A stretch of DNA of 64,000 nt from JBPOFY01 sp049889815 (GTDB lineage Bacteria > Verrucomicrobiota > Verrucomicrobiia > Opitutales > Coraliomargaritaceae): assembly GCA_049889815.1 (NCBI GenBank), contig JBMHCR010000019.1, forward strand, positions 62,001 to 126,000, written 5' to 3'. The translations under genes were made by a program, and so were the position numbers. Each line of letters opens with the position of its first letter. Positions within the stretch are counted from its first letter, which is position 1. The notes under the pieces are model-generated. The model was not told where the DNA came from. It did not search any database and saw only the letters and a list, made by a program, of their open reading frames with translations. This document shows, piece after piece, positions 53,059-61,142 of this stretch.

Positions 53059-53682
53059 CTAAAAACCGTTCACGCTGATCGGTGCTTTTTTGAATAGGTC
53101 ACTAGCCCGCTTCTGAGCCAATCCAATATCGACTTTGGAATCGACAAACAAAATACGGTCTGAACCAATTTTTTTCGCTCGGATGGATTCGTCGTGAGAC
53201 AGCATTTCGATCTCGAAAACGGTTTCCAATTCCGAGCCCTTCTTCACCTTTTTCCAACCCGAGTCCCCAGCCTGCATTACGATGAGATGGTTCATCTCAA
53301 ACTCTGTCATCGCCTGACTGCGTCTATAGATTTCGATTACGGACTTCCCATTCACATAGACGACATGAAGATCCCAACCTGAATTGATCCGTTTTTCCTC
53401 CAACTCGGAAGACTTGGGGCGACGGCCATCGGCGGTCTTGAAATAAATCCGCACATCGGCAGAACTGCCTAAAAATTCCATGTAGTCCATGTAGGGCATT
53501 CCCTTGCGGCGGTTCTCCTCGATCACGTCGTCGCGATAAATGATACCTCCAGACGCGGTCAAACGGTCTTCGAGCTCTCGTTGTGATTCTCCGATACGAG
53601 CGTAAGCGGATGAGACCGACAGTTGGAGAGCCGAAATACCAAGTACTAAGCTCAGGAGGACTCTAAATTTCGGAGATTTCAT
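53059..53682 (-). CDS. exported hypothetical protein
   Basis: 207 residues with a signal peptide ending at about SSAYA-R. The mature part has a mixed alpha/beta composition with IGESQRELEDRL at its start, a pattern often seen in small Verrucomicrobiota exported proteins. No catalytic motif is recognised. The gene shares a divergent promoter region (53683-53738) with the dGTPase gene. Confidence 0.75.
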   Translation of the reverse strand: MKSPKFRVLLSLVLGISALQLSVSSAYARIGESQRELEDRLTASGGIIYRDDVIEENRRKGMPYMDYMEFLGSSADVRIYFKTADGRRPKSSELEEKRINSGWDLHVVYVNGKSVIEIYRRSQAMTEFEMNHLIVMQAGDSGWKKVKKGSELETVFEIEMLSHDESIRAKKIGSDRILFVDSKVDIGLAQKRASDLFKKAPISVNGF

Positions 53683-53738
53683 TGTTGAGGTAGCAGATAG
53701 AAAACCGCTGACTGATCAAGTTTTAGTCGCCCACACAA

Positions 53739-55034
53739 ATGAAGAATAATTTTTACAGCGAATTCGATCTCGAGCGTCTCGATAACACCCCGACGCCAGG
53801 CGACGACTACCGCAATGCTTTTCAAATTGAGCGCGACCGTGTTATTTTCTCCTATCCGTTTCGACGCCTCCAGTCAAAGACACAGGTCTTTCAATCTGGC
53901 GAATACGACTTTTATCGCACGCGACTGACCCACTCGATCGAGGTTGCGAAAATCAGCCGCTCCATTTGCGAGTCGCTTTACGCCCGCTCTGAGCACCTTA
54001 ACGACACGTTTTTTATCGATGCGGATTTGACGGAGGCAGTCGGGCTGGCCCACGACCTCGGGCACCCACCCTTCGGTCATATTGGTGAGCGGAAATTGAA
54101 TGAGCTGATGGGGCCCTACGGTGGCTTTGAAGGCAACGGACAAACGCTGCGCATCTTAACAGAGCTCATTTACGAGCGCCCTGGAACGACAAAAGGCATC
54201 TCACCGACGCGCGCTTTTCTGGATGGTGTGATGAAATACAAAGCGCTGCATTCAGAGTGCATTCAGATAAGGAACGACGGTAGCAAGAACTACCCTGACA
54301 ACCACTTCATCTACGATGACCAATCTGTATGGCGTGATTATATTTTCGACGGACAAACAGTTCCGAACGAGCTCGGCGATCCGAATTCCGTCAATGCTTT
54401 CAAGAGCATCGAATGCCAAGTTATGGATTGGGCAGATGATACCGCCTACTCACTCAACGACATCGTGGACGGAATTCATGCGCGCTACATCAATGTGGGC
54501 AGCGTCACTGAGTGGGCATCCAATCAGACACTCGACGACGCTCAGGGCGAATGGATCGACAAGCTCTGCGATAAGATACGTAAGAACACTTACGAGCCCT
54601 ATTTCGGCAGTCGCATCGGTAAGTTTGTAAATGCCTGCAGCCTCAGCCCACGCGGCGGCTTCTTAAGCGAGAAGAGCAATCGGCATGCATTCGATCTCAT
54701 AATCGACCCCGAAGCAAAAGCTGAGTCCAAACTCTATAAAAAGCTCGCGCTCGATTTGATCTTTCGTTCGCCACAGCTGCAGCAGATCGAATTCAAGGGT
54801 GGACACATACTCGAACGTGTTTTCAAAACGCTCTGCGAAAACTCCGGCAGCGGTGGTTCGAAACTGCAGGTTTTACCCCTGCAGGTACAGGAGCTCCTAA
54901 AAACTGCGAGCACCGAGTGTGAACGGCTACGCCGGCTCTGCGACTACACCGCAGGCCTCACCGATGCACTCGCAGTGCGCACCTACAAACGCCTGTTCGA
55001 CCCCGACTTCGGCTCGATTGCAGAGTTGCTCTAA
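53739..55034 (+). CDS. dgt: dGTP triphosphohydrolase-like HD protein
   Basis: 431 residues. The HD phosphohydrolase core shows RRLQSKTQVFQ, R.RLTHSIEVAKISR, the metal-binding HDLGHPPFGHIGE and MDWADDTAYSLNDIVDG. These are the characteristic sequences of dGTPases, which cleave dGTP to deoxyguanosine and triphosphate and balance dNTP pools. The dgt symbol rests on these motifs. The gene converges on cstA. Confidence 0.93.
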   Translation: MKNNFYSEFDLERLDNTPTPGDDYRNAFQIERDRVIFSYPFRRLQSKTQVFQSGEYDFYRTRLTHSIEVAKISRSICESLYARSEHLNDTFFIDADLTEAVGLAHDLGHPPFGHIGERKLNELMGPYGGFEGNGQTLRILTELIYERPGTTKGISPTRAFLDGVMKYKALHSECIQIRNDGSKNYPDNHFIYDDQSVWRDYIFDGQTVPNELGDPNSVNAFKSIECQVMDWADDTAYSLNDIVDGIHARYINVGSVTEWASNQTLDDAQGEWIDKLCDKIRKNTYEPYFGSRIGKFVNACSLSPRGGFLSEKSNRHAFDLIIDPEAKAESKLYKKLALDLIFRSPQLQQIEFKGGHILERVFKTLCENSGSGGSKLQVLPLQVQELLKTASTECERLRRLCDYTAGLTDALAVRTYKRLFDPDFGSIAELL

Positions 55035-55079
55035 GCAGCAAACAAGTAACACAAATAGCGATGTTTGTGCCTCTTTACA

Positions 55080-56693
55080 CTAGATCGTCTCGGCGATTTC
55101 GATCATCGGTGGTGCCAACACAAACTTGAGCGACATCACGGTCACGTAGACACCGAGCACCACCATAGCGAGAGCGATACCACCGAGCATACTGGAGGGA
55201 CCGTGTTGCATCACCATCATGATCAGCGCCATGATTGGCATAACGACCATCACGGCAGCTGGAACCAATGCGAAGGCAAAGGCGATGCGGCGGTGCTTTA
55301 GGAACACAACGAAAGTGATGAGGGCCAGCGCGGCGAGCAACTGATTGGTCGCGCCAAAGAGCGGCCAGATTGCTTTCCAAACTGGGAGTACAGTGCCGTC
55401 TGGAGCGGTGTAGGTGCCAAACGCAGCCATCGCGGGCAGAATCAACACGATAAAGGTGCCAAGGAAACGGCTACTCGCGCCCCGCCAATCAAAGAGTTCC
55501 TCAACAAGAAAACGCGTCAAACGAGTGGTGGTGTCCAAAGTCGTCAAGAGGAAGGTGCTCACAGCGAGCGTTGCGAAAGTCGTTCCGACACTTTCGGGAA
55601 TGCCCAGCGAACCAAAGAAAACAGCTGAGCCACGCGCAAAGGCAGCAACAGGTCCACCTTCCATACCGCCAGATACACCGATACACGCGAGCGCGAAGAC
55701 CGCCAACAAACCTTCGACGAGCATCGCACCGTAAGAGACTTTTTTAACATCGCTCTCTGTTTGAATCTGCTTCGAGGTCGTGCCGCTACTCACAATACTG
55801 TGGAAGCCACTACACGCCCCACAGGCGACGGTAATGAACAGGAACGGAACCATGTAGCTCCAGTCGGCCGGATGGAAACTCGTATAGGCTGGTATCTCAA
55901 AACCACCTCCGCGCACGAAAAGACCAACCACACCGAGCGCCATGATCGCATACAGAAAAGTAGCACTCAAAAAGTCGCGCGGTTGCATTAACACACTCAC
56001 AGGAAGAATCGCCGCGCAGTAGCAGTAGACAAAAATCGCTGCGAGCCAGAAGTTCTTACTGAAACCTTCCGCTGGAAATTGAATCCCTACCCACAGGCCG
56101 AGGTAGGTCAAAATTACGAATAGTGGAATGACAATCTTGTAAGATAGACCGGACTTGCGCGCAGTCAGCCCAAACAGCAAAGCGACCACAATAAACCACC
56201 CAGACGAGGTCGCCACTGCGGGTTGGTTGACGAAGCCCGCAACCGTCAAATCGAGGAACACCACGATCACATAAATCAGCGCCATCAACACGAAGATCAG
56301 AAAGAGCTTGCCGGTGGTTTCACCGATTAAATTGCGGCAAGTCGCGGTGATCGAACGCCCACGATAGCGCAGCGACATCAGCGTGCTACCAAAGTCATGC
56401 ACTCCGCCCACAAAGATGCAGCCGATAATAATCCATATCCAGGTCGGCGCCCAACCAAAAATCGAAGCCGCAATGATCGGACCCACAATAGGTCCCGCAC
56501 CAGCAATCGACGAAAAGTGGTGCCCAAATAATACCGAGGCGCGGGTCGGCACATAGTCTACGCCGTCATTGATCTCGCAGGCGGGTGTTTCGCGATCGGG
56601 TTCGATACGGCAACGGCGCTCAAGGAAGGCACCATAAAAACGGTACGCCACACTCAAAAGCACGGCAGAGAGGATCAGGAGGGCAACTAACAT
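55080..56693 (-). CDS. cstA: CstA-family peptide/pyruvate transporter
   Basis: 537 residues, a short CstA (E. coli CstA is 701). There are about 14-16 membrane helices. Family signatures are DYVPTRASVLFGHHFSSIAGAGPIVGP and, later, GPVAAFARGSAVFFGSLG. CstA and BtsT import peptides or pyruvate on starvation. The gene is divergent from arsR and shares a 124-base region with it; the two need not be functionally linked. Confidence 0.93.
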   Translation of the reverse strand: MLVALLILSAVLLSVAYRFYGAFLERRCRIEPDRETPACEINDGVDYVPTRASVLFGHHFSSIAGAGPIVGPIIAASIFGWAPTWIWIIIGCIFVGGVHDFGSTLMSLRYRGRSITATCRNLIGETTGKLFLIFVLMALIYVIVVFLDLTVAGFVNQPAVATSSGWFIVVALLFGLTARKSGLSYKIVIPLFVILTYLGLWVGIQFPAEGFSKNFWLAAIFVYCYCAAILPVSVLMQPRDFLSATFLYAIMALGVVGLFVRGGGFEIPAYTSFHPADWSYMVPFLFITVACGACSGFHSIVSSGTTSKQIQTESDVKKVSYGAMLVEGLLAVFALACIGVSGGMEGGPVAAFARGSAVFFGSLGIPESVGTTFATLAVSTFLLTTLDTTTRLTRFLVEELFDWRGASSRFLGTFIVLILPAMAAFGTYTAPDGTVLPVWKAIWPLFGATNQLLAALALITFVVFLKHRRIAFAFALVPAAVMVVMPIMALIMMVMQHGPSSMLGGIALAMVVLGVYVTVMSLKFVLAPPMIEIAETI

Positions 56694-56743
56694 AGATTTT
56701 TGGGGTTTCGCGAGAGTTAGCAGAAAAAGCTCAGCAATGACAA

Positions 56744-56815
56744 TAGTCCATACGTGGTCCTTTTGGACTATATATACTCTTGACAGTATATACTAACTAG
56801 AGAATGTATATGGAC
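56744..56815 (+). promoter_or_regulatory. probable arsR promoter and operator
   Basis: TTGACA at 56780-56785 is a perfect -35 box; AATGTA or ATGTAT about 17-18 bases later could be the -10. That would place the transcript start almost on the arsR ATG, so the mRNA may be leaderless or nearly so. Two dyads overlap the site: TAGTCCA/TGGACTA (56744-56750 and 56764-56770) and AGTATATACT (56785-56794). ArsR-type repressors bind such AT-rich dyads. The same gap must contain the cstA promoter. Confidence 0.5.
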
Positions 56816-56817
56816 CG

Positions 56818-57201
56818 ATGGAAGCGTCCGATCTCTACAAATGCATCGCTGATCCGCAACGTTTGCGAATCCTGAACCTGCTCGAAGCAGGTCCGCTGTG
56901 TGTCTGTCATTTGCAGGAGCTGCTTGAGGTATCACAGGTCAAGATGTCGAAACAGCTCGCAAGTATGAAGCGTCTCGGACTCATTCAATCCCACCGCGAG
57001 GGCACTTGGATGATTTACTCACTGCACTCCCCTGCCAACAGACTTTTAACCGCAAATATGAATTACCTCCGTGAAGCCGAGTGCGCTGAATGCAACGAAC
57101 TTCAGAAGGACCTGATCAACCGCGGGAAACTCATTTTACGAATCACCGACAACGGCGAAGACTGCCCGCAAGGCGTCTGCCACACCAGCGATTGTTGCTA
57201 G
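56818..57201 (+). CDS. arsR: ArsR-family metalloid-responsive repressor
   Basis: 127 residues. The winged-helix core shows DPQRLRILNLL, the alpha-3 metalloid site L-C28-V-C30-H and the recognition part VSQVKMSKQLASMKRLGLI, followed by the beta wing REGTWMIYSL. The usual ArsR site is CVCDLC; here the third Cys is absent. The C-terminal extension has extra cysteines at 89, 92, 116, 121, 126 and 127, which may form an additional As(III) or zinc site. It is the first gene of the arsenic cluster. Confidence 0.93.
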   Translation: MEASDLYKCIADPQRLRILNLLEAGPLCVCHLQELLEVSQVKMSKQLASMKRLGLIQSHREGTWMIYSLHSPANRLLTANMNYLREAECAECNELQKDLINRGKLILRITDNGEDCPQGVCHTSDCC

Positions 57202-57205
57202 AACC

Positions 57206-57370
57206 ATGGATAAGCTAAAACCAGTAGAAAACAAAACCGAAGCCAAGCCAGGCTTCTTCACACGCATCCTCAATAAGATGGATGACAAGATGAAAGCCAA
57301 AGCCGGCGAAGCAGCCAAGAATCAGTGCTGCTCACCTGATGACAAGGGTAAGGGCGGAAAGTGCTGCTAA
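57206..57370 (+). CDS. 54-residue CC/CC protein in the arsenic cluster
   Basis: A frame of 54 codons starts four bases after the arsR stop. It begins MDKLKPVENKTEAKPGFF, is very basic and acidic in its middle (MDDKMKAKAGEAAK), and ends in two vicinal dicysteines, C41-C42 and C53-C54, with S-P-D-D-K-G-K-G-G-K between them. The chain ends on the second pair. Vicinal cysteines favour As(III) or soft-metal binding. The position between arsR and the ArsP-like gene, and tight spacing, support a real gene, but I recognise no family. A metallochaperone or buffering role is an inference. Confidence 0.72.
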   Translation: MDKLKPVENKTEAKPGFFTRILNKMDDKMKAKAGEAAKNQCCSPDDKGKGGKCC

Positions 57371-57373
57371 TGT

Positions 57374-57441
57374 CTTAAACTTACTCTCACTCCTAATCTT
57401 AATCTATAATGTCCAAAAGAAATTACGATTAGGAGCAAGGC
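57374..57441. repeat. period-6 array with partial inverted arm before the permease gene
   Basis: CTTAAA, CTTACT, CTCACT, CCTAAT and CTTAAT (57374-57403) repeat every 6 bases. An inverted match GATTAGGAGCAAG (57427-57439) pairs with CTCACTCCTAATC, so a hairpin is possible. It lies just before the permease start at 57448. Confidence 0.7.
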
Positions 57442-57447
57442 ACCTAC

Positions 57448-58401
57448 ATGCTCACCAACTTCATCGACCTACTCGTCTATGACCTAGCAGGCTTAGACCC
57501 AGACTCGCGCTTCACCAGCGCGCTGCACTTTTTCCTATACGACACGATCAAGATCTTCTTGTTGCTTACGGTGATGATTTTTGCGATTGGGTTGATTCGC
57601 ACCTGGCTGCCGGAAGATCGCCTCAAGAAGTGGATGGGTAGTGGCGGTATAGCGGGCAACTTCATCGCGGCTCTTTTTGGCGCGATCACCCCCTTCTGCT
57701 CCTGCTCTTCGATTCCAATTTTTATCAGTCTACTTAAAGCAGGTGTGCCGCTGGGCGTGACCTTTTCGTTTCTAATTACCTCACCGATCATCAACGAATA
57801 TCTGGTCATACTCATGGTAGGTGAGTTCGGGCTGCCGGTAACCATCACATATGTCGCTAGTGGCCTCTTCATTGGCACCGTTGCGGGAGCCGTGCTCGGA
57901 AAGCTTAAACTTGAGAGGCACTTGGAGGATGACATCATCGCTTCAGCCAATAGCGAAAAGGAAACGGTCACACATACTTTTGCTTCGCGCTTACGCTACG
58001 GAGTCGACGAGGCCATCAGCGTGATCAAGCAAATCTGGCTATGGGTGATCATCGGTGTCGGTATCGGTGCCTTCATTCACAACTACGTCCCGCAGGAAAC
58101 CATCCACTCACTGATGTATGCCACTGGCATTTTCTCAGTGCCGATTGCGACCGTGCTTGGTGTGCCGATGTATGGCAGTTGCGCGGCAATCGTGCCGATT
58201 GCAGTCGTGCTCTTTCAAAAAGGCATCCCACTCGGAACCGCCCTCGCCTTCATGATGGCGATGGCCGCACTCAGCCTACCCGAGGCAATCATGATGCGCC
58301 GTATCATGCACCTTAAACTGATCGGCATCTACTTCGCCATAACCACACTCGCGATCATCTTTACCGGCTACCTACTGAACGCCTTGGCTCAATTTTTATA
58401 A
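57448..58401 (+). CDS. ArsP/UPF0718-type permease
   Basis: 317 residues with about eight membrane helices. The hallmark GAITPFC84SC86SSIPIF in an amphipathic re-entrant region is the cysteine pair of the ArsP/UPF0718 family; a second repeat has GVPMYGSCAAIVPI. ArsP exports trivalent organoarsenicals such as methylarsenite or roxarsone; other members move different metals. It lies within the arsenic cluster between the CC/CC gene and arsC. Whether it handles inorganic or methylated arsenic is not visible; no ArsM is nearby. Confidence 0.88.
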   Translation: MLTNFIDLLVYDLAGLDPDSRFTSALHFFLYDTIKIFLLLTVMIFAIGLIRTWLPEDRLKKWMGSGGIAGNFIAALFGAITPFCSCSSIPIFISLLKAGVPLGVTFSFLITSPIINEYLVILMVGEFGLPVTITYVASGLFIGTVAGAVLGKLKLERHLEDDIIASANSEKETVTHTFASRLRYGVDEAISVIKQIWLWVIIGVGIGAFIHNYVPQETIHSLMYATGIFSVPIATVLGVPMYGSCAAIVPIAVVLFQKGIPLGTALAFMMAMAALSLPEAIMMRRIMHLKLIGIYFAITTLAIIFTGYLLNALAQFL

Positions 58402-58402
58402 T

Positions 58403-58423
58403 CTGACCACTAACCACTAACAA
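58403..58423. repeat. period-7 array before arsC
   Basis: Units CTGACCA, CTAACCA and CTAACAA repeat every 7 bases and fill the gap between the permease stop and the arsC ATG at 58425. Confidence 0.72.
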
Positions 58424-58424
58424 A

Positions 58425-58862
58425 ATGTCCAAACCAAAAGTTCTCATTCTCTGCACCGGCAACTCCTGCCGCAGCCACATGGCGGAAGCCATCTTACGCA
58501 ACGTCGCGGGCGATCTCTTCGAGGTCTTCAGCGCGGGTTCCAAACCAAAGGGTCAAGTCCACCCGCTCGCGATCCAAGCCATCGAAGAACTCGGCATCAG
58601 CACCGAGGGGCACAGCTCTGATCATCTCGACATCTATCTCGACAAGGGCATCACCACAGTGATCACTGTCTGCGGAAACGCCGATCAAGCCTGCCCGACC
58701 TTCCCGGGCATGGTGAACCGCTACCACTGGGGCTTCGAAGATCCACCACATGCGCAACGAGAAGGGGAAAGCGAGATCGACGCATTCCGTCGCATCCGCG
58801 ATGAGATCAAACTGGTATTTGAAGCCTACGCTGCGGGTTACCGCGAAGCGGTGAGCGCATAA
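58425..58862 (+). CDS. arsC: thioredoxin-type arsenate reductase ArsC
   Basis: 145 residues. The LMW-phosphatase loop is C10-T-G-N-S-C15-R, and the further redox cysteines are C83 (VCGNAD) and C90 (CPTFP), matching the Cys10/82/89 arrangement of Staphylococcus ArsC. It reduces arsenate to arsenite with thioredoxin. The product is then exported or diffuses out, which fits the following aquaporin. Confidence 0.95.
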   Translation: MSKPKVLILCTGNSCRSHMAEAILRNVAGDLFEVFSAGSKPKGQVHPLAIQAIEELGISTEGHSSDHLDIYLDKGITTVITVCGNADQACPTFPGMVNRYHWGFEDPPHAQREGESEIDAFRRIRDEIKLVFEAYAAGYREAVSA

Positions 58863-58873
58863 GCGTTCACCCT

Positions 58874-58953
58874 CTTAATCTTACTCATAATCCTTATCTT
58901 AATCCCCAACATAAATGGGGAGATTAGGACTAAGAGTACGATTATGATTAAGG
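58874..58953. repeat. long period-6 hairpin between arsC and the aquaporin gene
   Basis: The left arm repeats CTTAAT, CTTACT, CATAAT, CCTTAT, CTTAAT, ending CCCC; the right arm starts GGGG and repeats GATTAG, GACTAA, GAGTAC, GATTAT, GATTAA, GG. Both arms are about 35 bases and pair imperfectly around a loop near AACATAAAT. An ATG at 58944 lies within the right arm, so it was not used as start of the aquaporin gene. Confidence 0.78.
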
Positions 58954-58967
58954 CATCTTTCTTTATC

Positions 58968-59618
58968 ATGAAAAACAAACTCATCGCTGAATTCATCGGT
59001 ACCTATTTCTTGTATTTGCTGATTGGCATGTGCGTCACACCGACAGGTGCTGGCGCCTTCACGCCACTGGCAGTCGGCATCGGTTTGGCGGCGCTGGTGT
59101 ATAGCTGCGGTCACATCTCCAAAGCGCACTTCAATCCTGCGACAACGGTCACTTATTTAACGGCAGGCACGCATCCAAAGAAGGAGTTCCTTCCCTTTGT
59201 GGCGATCATTCTTCTCGGAGCAATTGCGGCAGCGTTCACCATCCGTATTTTAAATCCAGACGGTCTGCAGTCAGTTGAACCAATCGAAATCAACTATCTG
59301 AAAGTGATGGTTGCCGAGTTCGCGTTCACCTTCGCCCTGATGTGGGTTATCCTGAATGTCGCAATCGCCAAAGGCACAGCTGGCAATCCATTCTACGGCA
59401 TCGCAATCGGTGCGATTGTAACCGGCGGTGCCTATGCGGTTGGGCCGATTTCCTTCGCGGCCTTCAATCCGGCGGTGACTCTTGCACTTAGCTTAAACGG
59501 CTTTCTCCCGTGGAGTGCCCTACCCGTTTATGTCGCTGTGCAATGCGTAGCTGCAGCAGCGGCAGGTCTTGTTTTCAAGTCGATGAAGATAACGAATCTG
59601 GATGAGTGTCCGAGGTAG
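58968..59618 (+). CDS. aquaporin/MIP-family channel (AqpS-like)
   Basis: 216 residues from the ATG at 58968, which leads straight into MKNKLIAEFIGTYF; eight upstream codons are encoded by the hairpin arm and are rejected. There are six membrane helices and both NPA boxes (HFNPATTVTYL and AAFNPAVTLALS). Aquaglyceroporins in arsenic operons, such as AqpS of Sinorhizobium, let arsenite formed by ArsC leave down its gradient. The cluster order supports that here. Confidence 0.92.
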   Translation: MKNKLIAEFIGTYFLYLLIGMCVTPTGAGAFTPLAVGIGLAALVYSCGHISKAHFNPATTVTYLTAGTHPKKEFLPFVAIILLGAIAAAFTIRILNPDGLQSVEPIEINYLKVMVAEFAFTFALMWVILNVAIAKGTAGNPFYGIAIGAIVTGGAYAVGPISFAAFNPAVTLALSLNGFLPWSALPVYVAVQCVAAAAAGLVFKSMKITNLDECPR

Positions 59619-59652
59619 AAGGTAGCGGCGAAATCTGCTGATCAACCTCTGA

Positions 59653-59679
59653 GATTAAGACTAAGGATAGGAGTAAGAC
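59653..59679. repeat. period-6 half array after the aquaporin gene
   Basis: GATTAA, GACTAA, GGATAG, GAGTAA and GAC repeat every 6 bases. It is the right-arm type of the hairpin at 58874-58953, without a left arm, and ends two bases before the GlcD-like stop codon. Confidence 0.7.
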
Positions 59680-59681
59680 TT

Positions 59682-61142
59682 TTACCTGTGATCCCAGGGC
59701 ATTTCAACTTCAACGTGGTCGTGGTTCCAGACTTCGAAGGGTTCGAAGATCTTGCCTGGGTTTAGGATACCTTTTGGGTCCATAGCTGTTTTAACGGCTT
59801 TCATTTGAGCAATTTCGGCTTTGCTGTGCTGGATCGACATGAACGGTGCTTTAGCGAGTCCAACGCCGTGCTCGCCGGTGATCACGCCGCCAAGATCAAC
59901 GACTTTTTGCATCAGCTTCCTGATGCCGGCTTTGGCTTTCTTTGCGTCTGCCTTGCTGCCACGATTATACATGATGTGTACATGCAGATTGCCGTCGCCC
60001 GCGTGCCCGAAGGTCGGCGTGGCAAGACCGATTTCTTTTTTCAGCGCGATGGTATAGCGAATCAGCTCGGCTTGCTTTTCGAGCGGCACAACGACGTCTT
60101 CGTTGAGCTTAGTGTCGGCAATCGAAAACATCGACTGCGAACAGGTGCGGCGCACCTGCCAGAGTTTTTCGGCGGCAGATACGGTGCGGGCTTCGCGCTT
60201 TGCAATGGCTTTACCCTCCATGTATTCGAGGAGCTGCTTGCGCTGCGCACGAACCTCGGCAGGACTTCCATCCAGCTCGATCAAAAGAATCGAAGCACGG
60301 GAATGTCCTTCAAAAATCACCTTACCGGTGTAGGTCTCGGCGCAGCCAACAGACTGGCGATCTAGAAATTCAAGGATGGACGGACTGACACCTACTTTGA
60401 ACAACCCGACGACTACTTTGAGAGCTGCTGTTTCGGATTTAAAAGCAAACATTCCAGTCCAGCGTTTCTCGGGTTTTGGAATGAGCTTTAAATTGATCGA
60501 AGTGATCACGCCAAGCGTGCCCTCTGAGCCGATCAAAAGATCGCGCAGGTTGAGTCCCGAAACATACTTCTTAAGGGGCAGGCCATATTGGAACGGACTT
60601 CCATCTGCCATGAAACCTTCCAGCCCCAGCACGTAGTCACGAGTAACCCCGTATTTCACGCAGCGCATACCGCCGGCGTTACAAGCTACGTTACCGCCGA
60701 TGGTTGAATACTTCTTTGAGGATGGATCTGGCGGGAAAAATAAGCCTTCGGCCTCCACTGCTGCTTGCAACTCGGCAGTCACGACACCCGGACCAAGGGT
60801 CGCGATCCGCGCCACCGGATCAATCTGCACCGAATTTAATCGAGATAAATCGAGCACCCAACCACCTTTTACTGGAACGGCAGAACCCGTTGCAGAGGAT
60901 CCGGCTCCGCGCGAGGTCACAGGAATCGCATAGCGATTGGCAAGCTGTAGGACCACCCCCACCTGATCAGCGGATTCGACGCGAATCACAACGTCCGGCA
61001 AAAAAGAAAGCCGCAGATTGTCCAAAGAGGCACGAAAACAGCTTTCGTCATCGGTGAACAGGATCCCCGGCAATTTACGCGCGAGTGCCCGATATGCGTT
61101 TTGTTGAGTCTTCAACGATGCTGTTTCGGCGGTATGTTTCAT
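59682..61142 (-). CDS. FAD-binding oxidase (GlcD/D-lactate dehydrogenase-like)
   Basis: 486 residues. The PCMH-type FAD domain has PVTSRGAGSSATGSAVPVKGG and later GPGVVTAELQAAVEAEGL then GGNVACNAGGMRCVKYG. The C-terminal cap has FGHAGDGNLHVHIMYN with the flavin/metal His residues. The family oxidises glycolate, D-lactate or related 2-hydroxy acids. GlcE and GlcF genes are not adjacent, so the exact substrate is open. The gene is divergent from ychF. Confidence 0.92.
   Translation of the reverse strand: MKHTAETASLKTQQNAYRALARKLPGILFTDDESCFRASLDNLRLSFLPDVVIRVESADQVGVVLQLANRYAIPVTSRGAGSSATGSAVPVKGGWVLDLSRLNSVQIDPVARIATLGPGVVTAELQAAVEAEGLFFPPDPSSKKYSTIGGNVACNAGGMRCVKYGVTRDYVLGLEGFMADGSPFQYGLPLKKYVSGLNLRDLLIGSEGTLGVITSINLKLIPKPEKRWTGMFAFKSETAALKVVVGLFKVGVSPSILEFLDRQSVGCAETYTGKVIFEGHSRASILLIELDGSPAEVRAQRKQLLEYMEGKAIAKREARTVSAAEKLWQVRRTCSQSMFSIADTKLNEDVVVPLEKQAELIRYTIALKKEIGLATPTFGHAGDGNLHVHIMYNRGSKADAKKAKAGIRKLMQKVVDLGGVITGEHGVGLAKAPFMSIQHSKAEIAQMKAVKTAMDPKGILNPGKIFEPFEVWNHDHVEVEMPWDHR

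Noticed and set aside
55050..55069. Hairpin CACAAA/TTTGTG between the convergent dGTPase and cstA genes
   Set aside because: The stem is only six A/T-rich pairs and no T run follows on either strand, so a terminator call is not justified.
58944..58967. Upstream ATG for the aquaporin gene adding eight residues
   Set aside because: It is encoded by the right arm of the period-6 hairpin. The ATG at 58968 begins the canonical MIP N-terminus.
57374..59679. CRISPR-like array from the repeated motifs
   Set aside because: Units repeat directly every six bases without spacers, are degenerate, and no cas gene is present.
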